64,000 nt of DNA from Marinobacterium aestuarii (GTDB lineage Bacteria > Pseudomonadota > Gammaproteobacteria > Pseudomonadales > Balneatricaceae), in the NCBI RefSeq assembly GCF_001651805.1, contig NZ_CP015839.1, forward strand, positions 1,674,001 through 1,738,000. Reading direction: 5' to 3'. Position 1 is the stretch's first letter. Each line of letters opens with the position of its first letter. The notes under the pieces were generated by a model. The model made no database searches. It was not told where the DNA came from and was given only the letters and a program-made list of their open reading frames with translations. Positions 29,047-37,947 of this stretch are shown piece by piece. A program made the translations under genes and the position numbers.

Positions 29047-29934
29047 ATGCAAAAACTCAGCTTCCATACCCTGGATGTGTTTACCGACACGCCCTTTAGC
29101 GGCAACCCGCTGGCGGTATTTACCGATGCCGCCGAGCTGCCGACAGCCTTGATGCAGCAGATTGCCCGCGAACTGAATCTGTCTGAAACGGTGTTCGTTG
29201 GGCCGGCGATGGCGGGAAATCACTTTCAAACGCGCATTTTCACACCGGGCGGAGAGATTCCCTTTGCCGGCCATCCGACCATAGGCACGGCGTTATTGCT
29301 GTCACAGCTTGGGCTGCTTGCGCCGGATCAGCCGGACACACTGGTGCTTGAACAGCGCGTGGGGCCTGTGCCGGTGCAGATCGAAGCGACCGAATTAGGG
29401 CTTGTCGCGCGCCTGCGTACCGCAAAACTGCCAGAAATGTCGGCCAGTACCCTGAGCCGGGATGAGGCCGCTGTGCTGATCGGCTTGCAGTCTGAGCAGT
29501 TGGTGGCCCAGCCTGTGATTGCCAGCTGCGGTTTGCCGTTTCAGCTGTTGCAGGTTCGGGATCTGGCGGCGCTGGGGCAGGCGGCGCTGGATGTGGCGCA
29601 CTGGCGCCGGTTGCTGGGCGATGGGCCTGTCTCCAATCTGTACTGCTTTTGCCTGCAAGAGGACACCGAGGCGGTACGTGCGCGCATGTTCGACCCCGCC
29701 AACAATATTCCGGAAGATCCCGCCACCGGATCCGCGGCGGCGGCCCTGGCGGGCTATCTTGCCGTGCAGGCCGCTACCCCTGGCACACACCGGCTGCGGA
29801 TTGAGCAGGGTATCGAGATGGGACGGGCGAGTCTGATCCAGACCCGGGTCGAAATGGGGGCGGCGGGGGTCGAGGCCGTGTTTGTCGAAGGCCAGGCGCG
29901 GCGTATCAGCGAGGGGCATTTCCTGCTGGATTAA
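29047..29934 (+). CDS. PhzF-like isomerase/epimerase family protein
   Basis: A 295-residue PhzF-fold protein. The N-terminus FHTLDVFTDTPFSGNPLAVF is the family hallmark, and LNLSETVFV holds the catalytic glutamate. TPGGEIPFAGHPTIGTALLL and the second-half PATGSAAAALAGYL complete the duplicated fold. Family members include the phenazine enzyme PhzF and many uncharacterised isomerases; no phenazine genes are present, so phenazine synthesis is not implied. Placement behind a MocR-controlled promoter suggests a role with an amino-acid or amine-derived substrate, which is inference. A possible terminator follows at 29944-29969. Confidence 0.88.
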   Translation: MQKLSFHTLDVFTDTPFSGNPLAVFTDAAELPTALMQQIARELNLSETVFVGPAMAGNHFQTRIFTPGGEIPFAGHPTIGTALLLSQLGLLAPDQPDTLVLEQRVGPVPVQIEATELGLVARLRTAKLPEMSASTLSRDEAAVLIGLQSEQLVAQPVIASCGLPFQLLQVRDLAALGQAALDVAHWRRLLGDGPVSNLYCFCLQEDTEAVRARMFDPANNIPEDPATGSAAAALAGYLAVQAATPGTHRLRIEQGIEMGRASLIQTRVEMGAAGVEAVFVEGQARRISEGHFLLD

Positions 29935-29943
29935 GTCACGGGG

Positions 29944-29969
29944 CCGGCGGTTTGGGTGCCGGTGTTTTT
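29944..29969 (+). terminator. Probable terminator after the phzF-like gene
   Basis: CCGGC/GCCGG stem with a 9-base loop, followed by TGTTTTT. Confidence 0.55.
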
Positions 29970-30060
29970 CCACCGCTCGCTTTGGGCAATGAAATACGCT
30001 CTGAAACTCGCTATGCTTCTAGTCTGTGCGCCAAGAAGAACAGCTGCAGTAGGAGCGCTT

Positions 30061-30663
30061 ATGTTTCAGGAATTCCGCCATTTGAGAGTGCAGGAGGCGT
30101 CGGACGTCGACCACCTGCTCTCGCCCACCCAGGTCCGCCCGCAATCGACCCTGCGTAGCCCTGCGCTGGACGTCATGACCGACTTTGCCGAGACTGCCCC
30201 GGTCACCGTATCGGCGCAGATGAGTGTCGACGAGGCGCTGGACTGGATGAAGAGTCAGCATGTGCGCATGCTGTTTGTCGTCAATGAAAAGAACCAGTTC
30301 GCCGGTGTGATTACCGCGCGGGATATCGCAGGTTCCAGGGCCATGGTGTATGCCCAACAGCACGGTATTGCCCGCGCCGAAGTGCAGGTGTGCCACATTA
30401 TGCTTGGCAGGGCACATATTCGTGGTCTGACATTCGAGCAGGTAGCCAATGCCACCATCGGTGACCTGATGCTCACCATGCAGGGGTCGGGCGACCAGCA
30501 CGTTGTGGTGATTGATGAGGGCTATGCCGGCGTCAAGCGGGTGCGGGGGGTTATCTCGGCCAGCGATATTTCGCGTTTGCTCAAGGTCAGTTTTGAAGTC
30601 ATGTACGAGGCAAAGACATTCGCCGAGATCGAAAAAATCGTCGCCCAGGGTGGAGAGCTCTGA
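30061..30663 (+). CDS. CBS-domain pair protein
   Basis: A 200-residue soluble protein with two CBS motifs: one around VMTDFAETAPVTVSAQMSVDEALDWM to FAGVITARDIAG, the second from about residue 110 to RVRGVISASDISRLL. CBS pairs bind adenine nucleotides or similar ligands and usually regulate partner proteins; no catalytic domain is attached. The ATG at 30061 follows AGGAG and is preferred to an in-frame upstream ATG (29956). The neighbours give no clear partner. Confidence 0.82.
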   Translation: MFQEFRHLRVQEASDVDHLLSPTQVRPQSTLRSPALDVMTDFAETAPVTVSAQMSVDEALDWMKSQHVRMLFVVNEKNQFAGVITARDIAGSRAMVYAQQHGIARAEVQVCHIMLGRAHIRGLTFEQVANATIGDLMLTMQGSGDQHVVVIDEGYAGVKRVRGVISASDISRLLKVSFEVMYEAKTFAEIEKIVAQGGEL

Positions 30664-30699
30664 GGGGCGGGCTGCTTTTTCAATCCGGGGCGAAAATGT

Positions 30700-30727
30700 T
30701 TGCGCCCTGATGTCATTGCTCTATACT
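30700..30727 (+). promoter_or_regulatory. Possible promoter directly upstream of an intrinsic terminator
   Basis: TTGCGC and TATACT are separated by 16 bp. Predicted transcripts would begin about 10 nt before the hairpin at 30742, 140 bp ahead of speC. Confidence 0.35.
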
Positions 30728-30741
30728 CCGCGAAAATTCAG

Positions 30742-30783
30742 AAAAGAACCCGCGCTGATGCCATCACTGCGGGTTCTTTTTTA
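30742..30783 (+). terminator. Intrinsic terminator or attenuator ahead of speC
   Basis: Perfect 12-bp stem AAAAGAACCCGC / GCGGGTTCTTTT with a 15-base loop; the right arm runs into further T residues. It may end the CBS-gene transcript or attenuate speC. Confidence 0.8.
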
Positions 30784-30870
30784 TGGGTCCAGCCCAGCCT
30801 GCAGCATCCGATCTGCTCGCAGGTGATGTCTGGGGCCCCAACCACCGCATATTGAGAGGTGCTGCGCCTG

Positions 30871-32040
30871 ATGAAGCTGCCAGAACATATCAGTCCCGAA
30901 CAGTGGCTACGTGCGAAGGCGATTGCCGATAGCCGGGAGACCCCCTGCCTGGTGATTGATCTGGACAATATCCGCCAGAAATACACGCAGCTGGAGCAGG
31001 GTTTCGACTACGCCCGGGTGTTTTATGCGGTGAAGGCGAATCCGGCGGATGAAGTCATTGCGCTGCTGGCGCAGCTGGGGTCGAACTTCGACATTGCCTC
31101 GACCTATGAGCTGGACAAGGTCATGAAGCACGGCGTTGATCCCTCACGCATGAGCTTTGGCAATACCATCAAGAAAGCGCGCGATATCCGTTATTTCCAT
31201 GACAAGGGTGTGCGGCTCTATGCGACGGATTCCGAGGCTGATCTGCGCAATATCGCGGCACAGGCGCCGGGATCTAAGGTTTATATTCGGGTGCTGACCG
31301 AAGGCTCCGAGGGCGCCGACTGGCCGCTGTCACGCAAGTTTGGCTGCAACCCGGAGATGGCGGTGGAGCTGGCGGTACTGGCGCGCGACCTTGGGCTGGT
31401 GCCCTGGGGCCTGTCCTTCCATGTAGGCTCGCAGCAGCGCGACATTGATGTCTGGGACGGTGCCATCGCCAAGGTCAAGGTGATCTTTGAGCGCCTGCAG
31501 GCAGAATATGGCATCGGCTTGAAAATGATCAACATGGGCGGCGGCTTTCCGGCCAGCTATCTGCATAAGGCCAACGAGTTCGCCGTCTATGTGCAGGAGA
31601 TTACGCGTTTTCTGAAAGAGGATTTCGGTGACGATGTACCCGAGATCATTCTGGAGCCTGGGCGCTCGCTGGTGGGCGATGCCGGTATTCTGGTGTCTGA
31701 GGTGGTGCTGATTTCGCGCAAGTCCGCGACCGCGCTGGAGCGCTGGGTGTTTACCGATGTCGGCAAGTTCAACGGCCTGATAGAAACGCTGGACGAGGCC
31801 ATCAAGTATCCACTGGCCAGCGAACGTGACGATGATCCTGCGGCGGAATTCGAAGAGGTGATTCTGGCGGGGCCCACCTGCGACAGCGTGGATATCATGT
31901 ACGAAAGCTACCGCTACAAGTTGCCGCTGTCGCTGGAAATGGGGGATCGGCTGTACTGGTTCTCCACCGGGGCCTACACCACCAGTTACAGTTCGGTCGA
32001 GTTCAACGGCTTTCCGCCACTCAAGTACTACGTCGTCTAA
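30871..32040 (+). CDS. speC: Ornithine decarboxylase (fold-type III PLP enzyme)
   Basis: Decarboxylates ornithine to putrescine, the first step of a polyamine route. The 389-residue protein has the PLP lysine in FYAVKANPADE, the histidine stacking on PLP in SFHVGSQQRD, the phosphate-binding loop MGGGFP and EPGRSLVGDAG, and the active-site cysteine in AGPTCDSVDIMYE from the neighbouring subunit. It strongly resembles Pseudomonas SpeC in order and wording of these segments; lysine activity as a side reaction is possible. The ATG at 30871 (MKLPEHISPEQW) has GAGAGG about ten bases upstream and is preferred to the GTG at 30859. A bidirectional terminator follows. Confidence 0.9.
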   Translation: MKLPEHISPEQWLRAKAIADSRETPCLVIDLDNIRQKYTQLEQGFDYARVFYAVKANPADEVIALLAQLGSNFDIASTYELDKVMKHGVDPSRMSFGNTIKKARDIRYFHDKGVRLYATDSEADLRNIAAQAPGSKVYIRVLTEGSEGADWPLSRKFGCNPEMAVELAVLARDLGLVPWGLSFHVGSQQRDIDVWDGAIAKVKVIFERLQAEYGIGLKMINMGGGFPASYLHKANEFAVYVQEITRFLKEDFGDDVPEIILEPGRSLVGDAGILVSEVVLISRKSATALERWVFTDVGKFNGLIETLDEAIKYPLASERDDDPAAEFEEVILAGPTCDSVDIMYESYRYKLPLSLEMGDRLYWFSTGAYTTSYSSVEFNGFPPLKYYVV

Positions 32041-32064
32041 CGTGGGGTTCGAATTCAACCGCTG

Positions 32065-32098
32065 AAAAAAAGGGTGCCTTTATCAGGCACCCTTTTTT
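32065..32098. terminator. Bidirectional terminator between speC and hisC
   Basis: Stem GGGTGCCT/AGGCACCC with a 5-base loop, flanked by seven A residues on the left and six T residues on the right, between convergent genes. Confidence 0.92.
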
Positions 32099-32111
32099 CG
32101 TTTTGGCCGGG

Positions 32112-33188
32112 TCAGGCTTCCAGGCGGATGATATCCGGATGCCCGGTCAGGGTATCGATCAGCTGCTGCATTTCGGTATCGGTGCCGATGCTGATGCGCA
32201 GGTGATTGTCGATCAGCGGGCGGCTGAAATGCCGCACCAGCAGGCCGTTGGCGCGCAGGTAGCCCATCAGTTCCGCTCCTTCCAGATAGCGGTGCTGGGC
32301 GAAAACGAAGTTGGTGCACGAGGGCAGTACGATAAAGCCCAGAGCCTGGAGTTCGTTGCAGGTCCATTCCCGGGTGGCGACGATGCGATCGGTGGTGCTG
32401 CGAAAGTAATCTTCATCTTTAATCGCGGCGACGCCTGCGCTGATGGCCAGCATGTCCAGTGGGTAGGAATTAAAGCTGTTCTTGACCCGCTCCAGCCCGT
32501 CGATAAGGTCCGGATGCCCGATGGCAAAGCCGATGCGCAGGCCCGCGAGGGAGCGTGATTTCGAAAAGGTCTGCACCACGAGCAGGTTGTCGTAGCGCTG
32601 CGTCAGGGCGACGGCGCTCTGGGCACCGAAATCAACGTAGGCTTCATCCACCACCACCACGGAGTCGGTATTGCGCGCCAGCAGGCGTTCGATTTCATCC
32701 AGTTCCAGCGTGCGGCCGGTGGGGGCGTTGGGGTTGGCGAAAATAATGCCGCCATTGGTCTGGCTGTAGTCATCCAGGCAGATACTGAAATCGGCCTGCA
32801 GCGGGACTTCCCTGTACTGAATGTCGTACAGGTTGCAGTAGACATCGTAAAAGCTGTAGCTGATGTTGGGCATCAGCAGCGGTGCCTTTTGGCGGAAGAA
32901 TGCCATAAAGGTATGCGCCAGTACTTCATCGGAGCCATTGCCGACAAAGACGTTGTCCCGCGTAACGCCGTGGTAATCCGCCAGCGCCTGTTTTAGCGCC
33001 CGCGCATCGGGATCCGGATAGAGCCGAAGACGTTCGAGATCAAAGTCCTGCAGTGTCTGCATGACAAGCGGCGAGGGCGGATAGGGGTTTTCATTGGTAT
33101 TCAGTTTGACGATCTGCTGCTCTTTCGGCTGCTCGCCTGGTACATAGGGAACCAGGTGCTGGATCGCTTCACTCCAGAATTTACTCAT
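32112..33188 (-). CDS. hisC: Histidinol-phosphate aminotransferase
   Basis: PLP enzyme that makes histidinol phosphate from imidazole-acetol phosphate in histidine synthesis. The 358-residue length is normal. It begins MSKFWSEAIQHLVPYVPGEQ. LNTNENPYPPSP is the substrate-binding N-terminal motif of HisC. VVVDEAYVDF holds the PLP-pyridine aspartate and tyrosine, and TFSKSRSLAGLRIGFAIG the PLP lysine and phosphate-binding arginine. It lies alone, away from other his genes, as is common for HisC2-type paralogues in Pseudomonas relatives; broader aromatic aminotransferase activity is possible. Confidence 0.92.
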   Translation of the reverse strand: MSKFWSEAIQHLVPYVPGEQPKEQQIVKLNTNENPYPPSPLVMQTLQDFDLERLRLYPDPDARALKQALADYHGVTRDNVFVGNGSDEVLAHTFMAFFRQKAPLLMPNISYSFYDVYCNLYDIQYREVPLQADFSICLDDYSQTNGGIIFANPNAPTGRTLELDEIERLLARNTDSVVVVDEAYVDFGAQSAVALTQRYDNLLVVQTFSKSRSLAGLRIGFAIGHPDLIDGLERVKNSFNSYPLDMLAISAGVAAIKDEDYFRSTTDRIVATREWTCNELQALGFIVLPSCTNFVFAQHRYLEGAELMGYLRANGLLVRHFSRPLIDNHLRISIGTDTEMQQLIDTLTGHPDIIRLEA

Positions 33189-33567
33189 TGCGGTGCTTTC
33201 ACAGGATGGGTTGAGAGGGCGCCGAGGCGATACAAAGAATGGCGCCTAGCATAGCAGCATTCTCGGATAGCCTCCTAGAGGCGGGTTAAAAGCTGCGTGT
33301 TCTGGGTCGAGGTCAGTAGCGAAAATGACAGGCGTTTAGACAGCGGATTGATATGAGGAAAGTCAGCCGACGTCCCACAGGCACCGGGGGCGCCGGCTGA
33401 GGATTGGGCCAGGCATGCCCTGTATCCAGGGCAGACCTGATCCGTGTTAGTAGATTCACAGGATGGATAAAAGTTCAGTATCGGGTGGGCAGCACAGATT
33501 TTTTGTTTTTTGGCGTTGTTCGAGGGCGTCGTTGCACTGTGCATGGTGTCGAGCTTTGGCGTCAGTT
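33189..33567. other. Intergenic region between hisC and trhO
   Basis: The 445-bp gap between the divergent genes hisC and trhO. Open frames here (for example 33275-33544 minus and the 171-bp upstream extension of trhO) show no family features. Apart from the trhO promoter at its right end I see no gene or strong hairpin. Confidence 0.5.
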
Positions 33568-33576
33568 TGGTATAAT
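33568..33576 (+). promoter_or_regulatory. Extended -10 promoter of trhO
   Basis: TGGTATAAT, a consensus extended -10, lies 57 bp before the trhO start; the -35 position is poorly conserved, as is usual for extended -10 promoters. Confidence 0.6.
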
Positions 33577-33633
33577 GCGCGCCTGTTTAACTCTGCTCCG
33601 GGCTTACGCCCCGGATCGCAAGACGGAAATGAT

Positions 33634-34617
33634 ATGACTCAGATCGTTGTTTGTGCCCTGTACAAGTTTGCGACCCTGGAGGACTTTGAGTCCATGCGCC
33701 AGCCTCTGCACGATGTGATGGAGGCTCAGGGCGTGCGTGGCACCCTGCTGCTGGCCCGCGAGGGCGTCAATGGCACCGTGGCCGGTTCCCGTGCGGGGAT
33801 CGATGCGGTGCTGACCTGGTTGCGCGCCGATGCGCGCCTGGCGAACCTTTCCCACAAGGAGTCCTACAGCGACGAGATGCCGTTTTACCGTACCAAGGTG
33901 AAACTGAAAAAAGAGATCGTCACCATGGGCGTCCAGGGCATAGACCCGCGCCAGGTTGTGGGCACCTATGTCAAAGCTGCGGACTGGAATAGCCTGATCG
34001 CGGATCCGGATGTGGTCGTAATCGACACCCGCAATGACTACGAGGTGCAGATCGGCACCTTTGAGCGCGCGCTGAACCCCCTGACCAAGACGTTTCGTGA
34101 GTTCCCGGATTTTGTGAAACAGAATCTGGATCCTGCCAGGCATCCAAAGGTTGCGATGTTCTGTACCGGCGGTATTCGCTGCGAGAAATCGACTGCCTAC
34201 CTGAAGGAGCAGGGCTTTGAGGAGGTGTATCACCTGGAGGGTGGCATTCTCAAGTACCTGGAGGACGTGCCGCAGGAAGAGTCGCTGTGGCGGGGCGAGT
34301 GTTTTGTGTTTGATAACCGTGTCACGGTCAATCATGCGCTGGAGCGGGGCAGCTTTGAGCAGTGCCATGCCTGCCGTCTGCCCATTACCCAGGCGGACAT
34401 GAACAGCGAGAAATACATGGCGGGGGTCAGCTGTCCGCATTGCTTTGATGAACTGTCCGATGAGCAGCGTGCGCGCTATGCGCAGCGTGAATTGCAAGTC
34501 AGGCTGGCCGAGCGGCGCGGTGAGGTCCACCTGGGCGCTGATGCCGCCAAGGCCATCAAGAAGCGCAAGGATGAGAAAAAGGCGCTGCGCGAGCGCCAGG
34601 CGCAGCGGCCTTCCTGA
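33634..34617 (+). CDS. trhO: tRNA uridine-34 hydroxylase TrhO (rhodanese family, UPF0176)
   Basis: Oxygen-dependent hydroxylase that forms 5-hydroxyuridine at tRNA position 34, first step toward cmo5U/mo5U. The 327-residue protein starts at the ATG giving [20 protein letters not shown], the family N-terminus. The N-terminal ferredoxin-like domain has [20 protein letters not shown]. The rhodanese domain has [19 protein letters not shown] and the active-site cysteine in [17 protein letters not shown] cysteine-rich tail follows ([14 protein letters not shown]). It is monocistronic, behind an extended -10 promoter. Confidence 0.93.
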   Translation: MTQIVVCALYKFATLEDFESMRQPLHDVMEAQGVRGTLLLAREGVNGTVAGSRAGIDAVLTWLRADARLANLSHKESYSDEMPFYRTKVKLKKEIVTMGVQGIDPRQVVGTYVKAADWNSLIADPDVVVIDTRNDYEVQIGTFERALNPLTKTFREFPDFVKQNLDPARHPKVAMFCTGGIRCEKSTAYLKEQGFEEVYHLEGGILKYLEDVPQEESLWRGECFVFDNRVTVNHALERGSFEQCHACRLPITQADMNSEKYMAGVSCPHCFDELSDEQRARYAQRELQVRLAERRGEVHLGADAAKAIKKRKDEKKALRERQAQRPS

Positions 34618-34873
34618 GGCCCAGCAAGGCCTCACAGTATCTCCATACAGCCGCGTAGTGAGGCGCTGCGCGCAGCTTTCCCCCGCCGGTTGTTCGACTC
34701 CGACCGGTACGGGTGTCTGGTTACCAGGCCCGCAATGCTGGTTTGGCTTGCAGTATCAGGCTCAGGAGAACTCGTTCTTTGCTGTCTTTAGATAGCGACA
34801 TTCGTGTTGTGGCGAATCGGCGTACTCCTTACAATGGATTCTTCGCGCTGTTCCCACATACACACGGGACTCT

Positions 34874-35635
34874 TTGCGGTTGGATAATCACAAGTACCTG
34901 AACAAGCGTCGCTGGCTGCGGGAATTTTTACTCAGTTGCCTGATTTTGCTGATAATTTTTTATGTTGTCAGCCGGTTGGACCTGAGTGAAAAACTGTATG
35001 CCTTCAGCCGTGCCTATGAAGCTATTGACCTCGATGAGATGCTGTTCTCGCTGGGGCTGTTTCTGCCTATCTATATAGTGATCTTCGCGGTGCGCCGTTT
35101 TGGCGAACTGACTATCCTGGTGCGCGAAAGCTCGACCGACGGTCTGACCGGGTTGATCAACCACCGTCGTATACAGGCGCTACTGGCACAGGAAATCAGC
35201 CGAGCACAGCGTTTTCAGCGCCCACTGTCGGTGATTCTGTTTGATATCGACAACTTCAAGCAGGTGAATGACAGCCATGGTCATCCGGTTGGAGATGCGG
35301 TGCTGCGCCAGGTGGCGTCGTTGATGTCGGCGGCGGTGCGCGAAGTGGATTTCCTGGCCCGTACCGGCGGGGAGGAGTTCATGCTGATCGCCACTGAAAC
35401 CGACGGCGCTCTGGCGCAGGAAGTGGCGGAGCGACTGCGGCAGATCTTCTGCGAGGCGGATTTTGGGATCGGCCGTCCGGTTACCGCCAGTTTTGGTGTG
35501 TCGCAGCTGCGCAGCAAGGAGACAGCAAGTGCCTTGCTGCAGCGTGCGGATGAGCGGCTCTATTGGTCAAAGCGTGAGGGCCGCAACCGTGTGAGTGGCC
35601 TTGCCGCGCGCTTTGCTGGCTCGGACAATAGCTGA
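34874..35635 (+). CDS. Membrane-anchored diguanylate cyclase (GGDEF)
   Basis: A 253-residue protein with two N-terminal hydrophobic helices (about residues 16-33 and 57-74) and a C-terminal GGDEF domain. The active-site motif is RTGGEEF, preceded at the canonical five-residue distance by the inhibitory RxxD site (REVD), so product feedback is expected. Substrate-binding FDIDNFKQVNDSHGHPVGD is intact, as is SFGVSQL. It should make cyclic di-GMP. No ATG fits: the candidates are TTG at 34874 or 34880, and I chose the first, which has GGGA upstream. The role of the short periplasmic loop between the helices is unknown. Confidence 0.88.
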   Translation: MRLDNHKYLNKRRWLREFLLSCLILLIIFYVVSRLDLSEKLYAFSRAYEAIDLDEMLFSLGLFLPIYIVIFAVRRFGELTILVRESSTDGLTGLINHRRIQALLAQEISRAQRFQRPLSVILFDIDNFKQVNDSHGHPVGDAVLRQVASLMSAAVREVDFLARTGGEEFMLIATETDGALAQEVAERLRQIFCEADFGIGRPVTASFGVSQLRSKETASALLQRADERLYWSKREGRNRVSGLAARFAGSDNS

Positions 35636-35639
35636 GCGG

Positions 35640-35659
35640 GGTCTGCCTGGCGACAGACC
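35640..35659. terminator. Weak hairpin between convergent genes
   Basis: GGTCTG/CAGACC with an 8-base loop between the diguanylate cyclase and yejK; no T-tract. Confidence 0.35.
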
Positions 35660-35674
35660 TGCTCTGGGCTGTGT

Positions 35675-36715
35675 CTATTCCTGCTCCAGTGCTTCACGGA
35701 TGGTCTGAATAACGCGCGTCGGCAAACGGCGCAAAGTCAGTGTCTGCCCCTGTTCGTCGAACAAAATGTCCCGATCCGAGCCCTGGGCCCCCAGGGAGCG
35801 GCGGGCAAAGTCCAGTTGCCAGTTATCCGATTTGGTTTTGACCTTGCTCAGGGCTTTCAGGGTGCCGCGGTGTGGCTGAAATTCCTGACTGACCTGGTAG
35901 GGTTCGGTATTGGCAAACTCGCCGAAGGTTGTTCCCGGTGCCGGATCTTCGCTGGGTGGGATATAGGCATCGAACAAGCGCTCTACCTCATTCAGCGACG
36001 CATGGCGCTGCTCGCCACGCTGTTGCTCCAGATAGCTGACGACGTCTTCCACCACTTCATCCTTGCGTTCGTGCAACGCATTCTGATTGCAGAAATCACG
36101 GGTGGCGCGGATCAGTTCGCGGGTGCTCTGGCTCGCAGGAATAGCCTGACTGCAGCCCAGGGCGCCGGGGAAGTCCTGGCCGATGCTGCCACTGCGTTTG
36201 CCGGGCACAAAACTCAGGTAACTGTCCTGGCTGCGGCCCAGGCGGGTGAGGTTGATGCGCAGTGCCTGCACCAGCCGCTCAGCCGCCAGCACCTGGGCCT
36301 GGATGGGCTGCAGGTTGGCGTCCAGGCTCAGACGGGTCTCGTGCTCTACCAGGGCGAGCAGCAGGTACTGATAGCGATCACTTTGATACAGCAGGAAGAT
36401 GACCTGGCTGTCACAGGCATCGGCTGGCTGGTCGGGTTGCGCGCTTTGCAGTAGCGCCGCCAGACTGGCATCGGCCAGTGCCTCCAGATCTGCATCACTG
36501 GCACTGTCGCCGGTCAGGGGTAGCAGTGCGGTCGCGAAGGGGTGTTCGTACAGTGTATCGTCGCTGAAGGCACCGTGGGTCAGGGCCGAACGGCGGCCAA
36601 AACTGCCGGTAACGGCTTCAAACAGTTGCTGTACCAGCGGAGCCTGCGGATCAAGCGCAGTCAGCTCGCCTGCGGCGCGGGTCAGTGATCGGATAGCGAC
36701 TTTCTGTAATTCCAT
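35675..36715 (-). CDS. yejK: Nucleoid-associated protein YejK/NdpA
   Basis: A 346-residue member of the 37-kDa nucleoid-associated protein family. It has the family features of an N-terminal alpha/beta region ending in the YLSFVPGKRS segment, a DFCNQNALHERKDEVVEDVVSYL helix, and a C-terminal domain with LFDEQGQTLTLRRLP. YejK of E. coli is recovered with the nucleoid; a precise role is unknown. The gene is monocistronic, convergent with a diguanylate cyclase. Confidence 0.85.
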   Translation of the reverse strand: MELQKVAIRSLTRAAGELTALDPQAPLVQQLFEAVTGSFGRRSALTHGAFSDDTLYEHPFATALLPLTGDSASDADLEALADASLAALLQSAQPDQPADACDSQVIFLLYQSDRYQYLLLALVEHETRLSLDANLQPIQAQVLAAERLVQALRINLTRLGRSQDSYLSFVPGKRSGSIGQDFPGALGCSQAIPASQSTRELIRATRDFCNQNALHERKDEVVEDVVSYLEQQRGEQRHASLNEVERLFDAYIPPSEDPAPGTTFGEFANTEPYQVSQEFQPHRGTLKALSKVKTKSDNWQLDFARRSLGAQGSDRDILFDEQGQTLTLRRLPTRVIQTIREALEQE

Positions 36716-37157
36716 GGGAGTTCCGGCTGGGCTTCAGACCGGTGAATTTTACGACAAACAGAGCCCTGGGGGCGAGCCTGATTCGGCAATAGCGAAGGAT
36801 AGGTGTCCTGTACGCGCCTGGCACAAGCGTGCAGTACACTAGGGGATGAGTGGCATGCAGGTGACTGCAAGGGGCAGCGCAAGGTGCACGAGAACTGATC
36901 GCTGAGGGGGAATGACTCGCTGGAGAAAGGCCTCGGCTGTATAGATCAGACAACTCCCGTGCCTAACAATCATAGTCGAAACAACGTCTGGGCGGTGGGA
37001 GAGTCGGTTTGGTGGCACGGGGAAGCATTGCTTCAAGAGTACGGCGGAACATCCAGAGGGCTATCCGCGAGGCGGTGCACTGATCGGCAACAGGCAAAGA
37101 GCGGGTACCGGGGTAACCGCGCGTGAAGGCTCCGCTGCCGGGGCAGCGGATGCAGGC
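36716..37157. other. Intergenic region with one hairpin
   Basis: The 442 bp between yejK and the first PA3496-like gene contain no convincing gene. A 9-bp perfect inverted repeat TCCGCTGCC/GGCAGCGGA (37131-37150) lies just after the minus-strand small gene and may act at its mRNA 3' end. Confidence 0.45.
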
Positions 37158-37361
37158 TCACTCGTACAGGCTGTCTTCGTAGCCGCTGCTTATTTGACGT
37201 GCCAGAAGGCGCTCTTCCATGCGTTCTTCTATCTGACGACGTTTCTTGCTGTTGTAGCTAATCTTCTTGCCCCGGGTGCTTGTGTCCCGGTCTTCAAAGT
37301 CGTCATCCCAGTCTTCGATATCGTCCGCAGGGACTTGATCGACACGAATTTTGGTGCCCAT
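37158..37361 (-). CDS. Small acidic PA3496-like protein (copy A)
   Basis: A 67-residue protein with an acidic N-terminal half (DDIEDWDDDFED) and a basic, helical C-terminal half (KKRRQIEERMEERLLARQI). The pattern, acidic Asp/Glu/Trp stretch followed by a K/R-rich segment with RRxIExxxEERxLxxQI, matches the small proteins called PA3496 family in Pseudomonas, linked by name to envelope integrity; the mechanism is unknown. A paralogue lies 391 bp upstream on the same strand (37753-37947), sharing the xWDxxxE and RRxIExxxEERxLRxQI features. Confidence 0.7.
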   Translation of the reverse strand: MGTKIRVDQVPADDIEDWDDDFEDRDTSTRGKKISYNSKKRRQIEERMEERLLARQISSGYEDSLYE

Positions 37362-37752
37362 CGGCTCTCGTTCTCACATCTCAGGTTGAAATCAAACAGG
37401 GACAGAGCCCCGCCGGTTGAAAAATCATGGCGCTGGTGTGCCAATAGGTTTGCTCGCAGGGGTAGCGCCTGCCGGATTACGGCCATTTGGGGCTTGACAA
37501 GCTGCCGCGCGGTTCATTTTGCGAATATATAGCAGCTTTTGGCGTTGGGTAAAGTGAATTCTTTGGCGGCAGGGCATTTTGTTGCCACAGCGCCGAGACG
37601 TCGCGCTGGCAGGGGCTGCAGGCAGGTTCGATTTATTTGGGTGCGGGCGGATGTAGTCTGCTGGTTCGTTTGATGCGGACAAAGCGGAACGGAACCGGCA
37701 CGGGTCGGTTCCCGGGACTGACGTCTGTTAGCTGGCAGCTGTACAGGGAGGC
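37362..37752. other. Intergenic region between two small paralogues
   Basis: 391 bp without a convincing gene. It includes a plus-strand TTGACA (37495) with an AT-rich stretch about 20 bp on, but no plus-strand gene follows it, so I do not call a promoter. Confidence 0.4.
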
Positions 37753-37947
37753 TTAATCGTCGTCAAACGCATCTTCTATCTGCTGTCTCAGGGCGCGTTC
37801 TTCGAGCAGTTGCTCGATGCGGCGCCGTGCAGCCGGGTCGATGGTTTTACGTTTTTCGGGGGCGTCTTCCTTGATCTCCGGTTCGGAGTCCCAGTCCACG
37901 ACATCATCGTCGTCTGTCATGTCGCTGCTGTTGTGTTTTTTGCTCAT
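37753..37947 (-). CDS. Small acidic PA3496-like protein (copy B)
   Basis: A 64-residue protein: MSKKHNSSDMTDDDDVVDWD, then EPEIKEDAPEKRKTIDPAARRRIEQLLEERALRQQIEDAFDDD. It shares with copy A (37158-37361) the acidic tryptophan-containing N-terminal part and a helical RRxIExxxEERxLRQQI C-terminal part, and ends in a second acidic patch. Probably cytosolic with no signal peptide. Function unknown. The two copies differ enough to be an old duplication. Confidence 0.7.
   Translation of the reverse strand: MSKKHNSSDMTDDDDVVDWDSEPEIKEDAPEKRKTIDPAARRRIEQLLEERALRQQIEDAFDDD

Noticed and set aside
33463-33633. N-terminal extension of trhO by 57 codons
   Set aside because: It spans the extended -10 promoter at 33568 and lacks conservation; the ATG at 33634 matches the family start.
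37495-37535. TTGACA with AT-rich downstream stretch on the plus strand
   Set aside because: No plus-strand gene follows for more than 1.5 kb, and the -10 match is poor.
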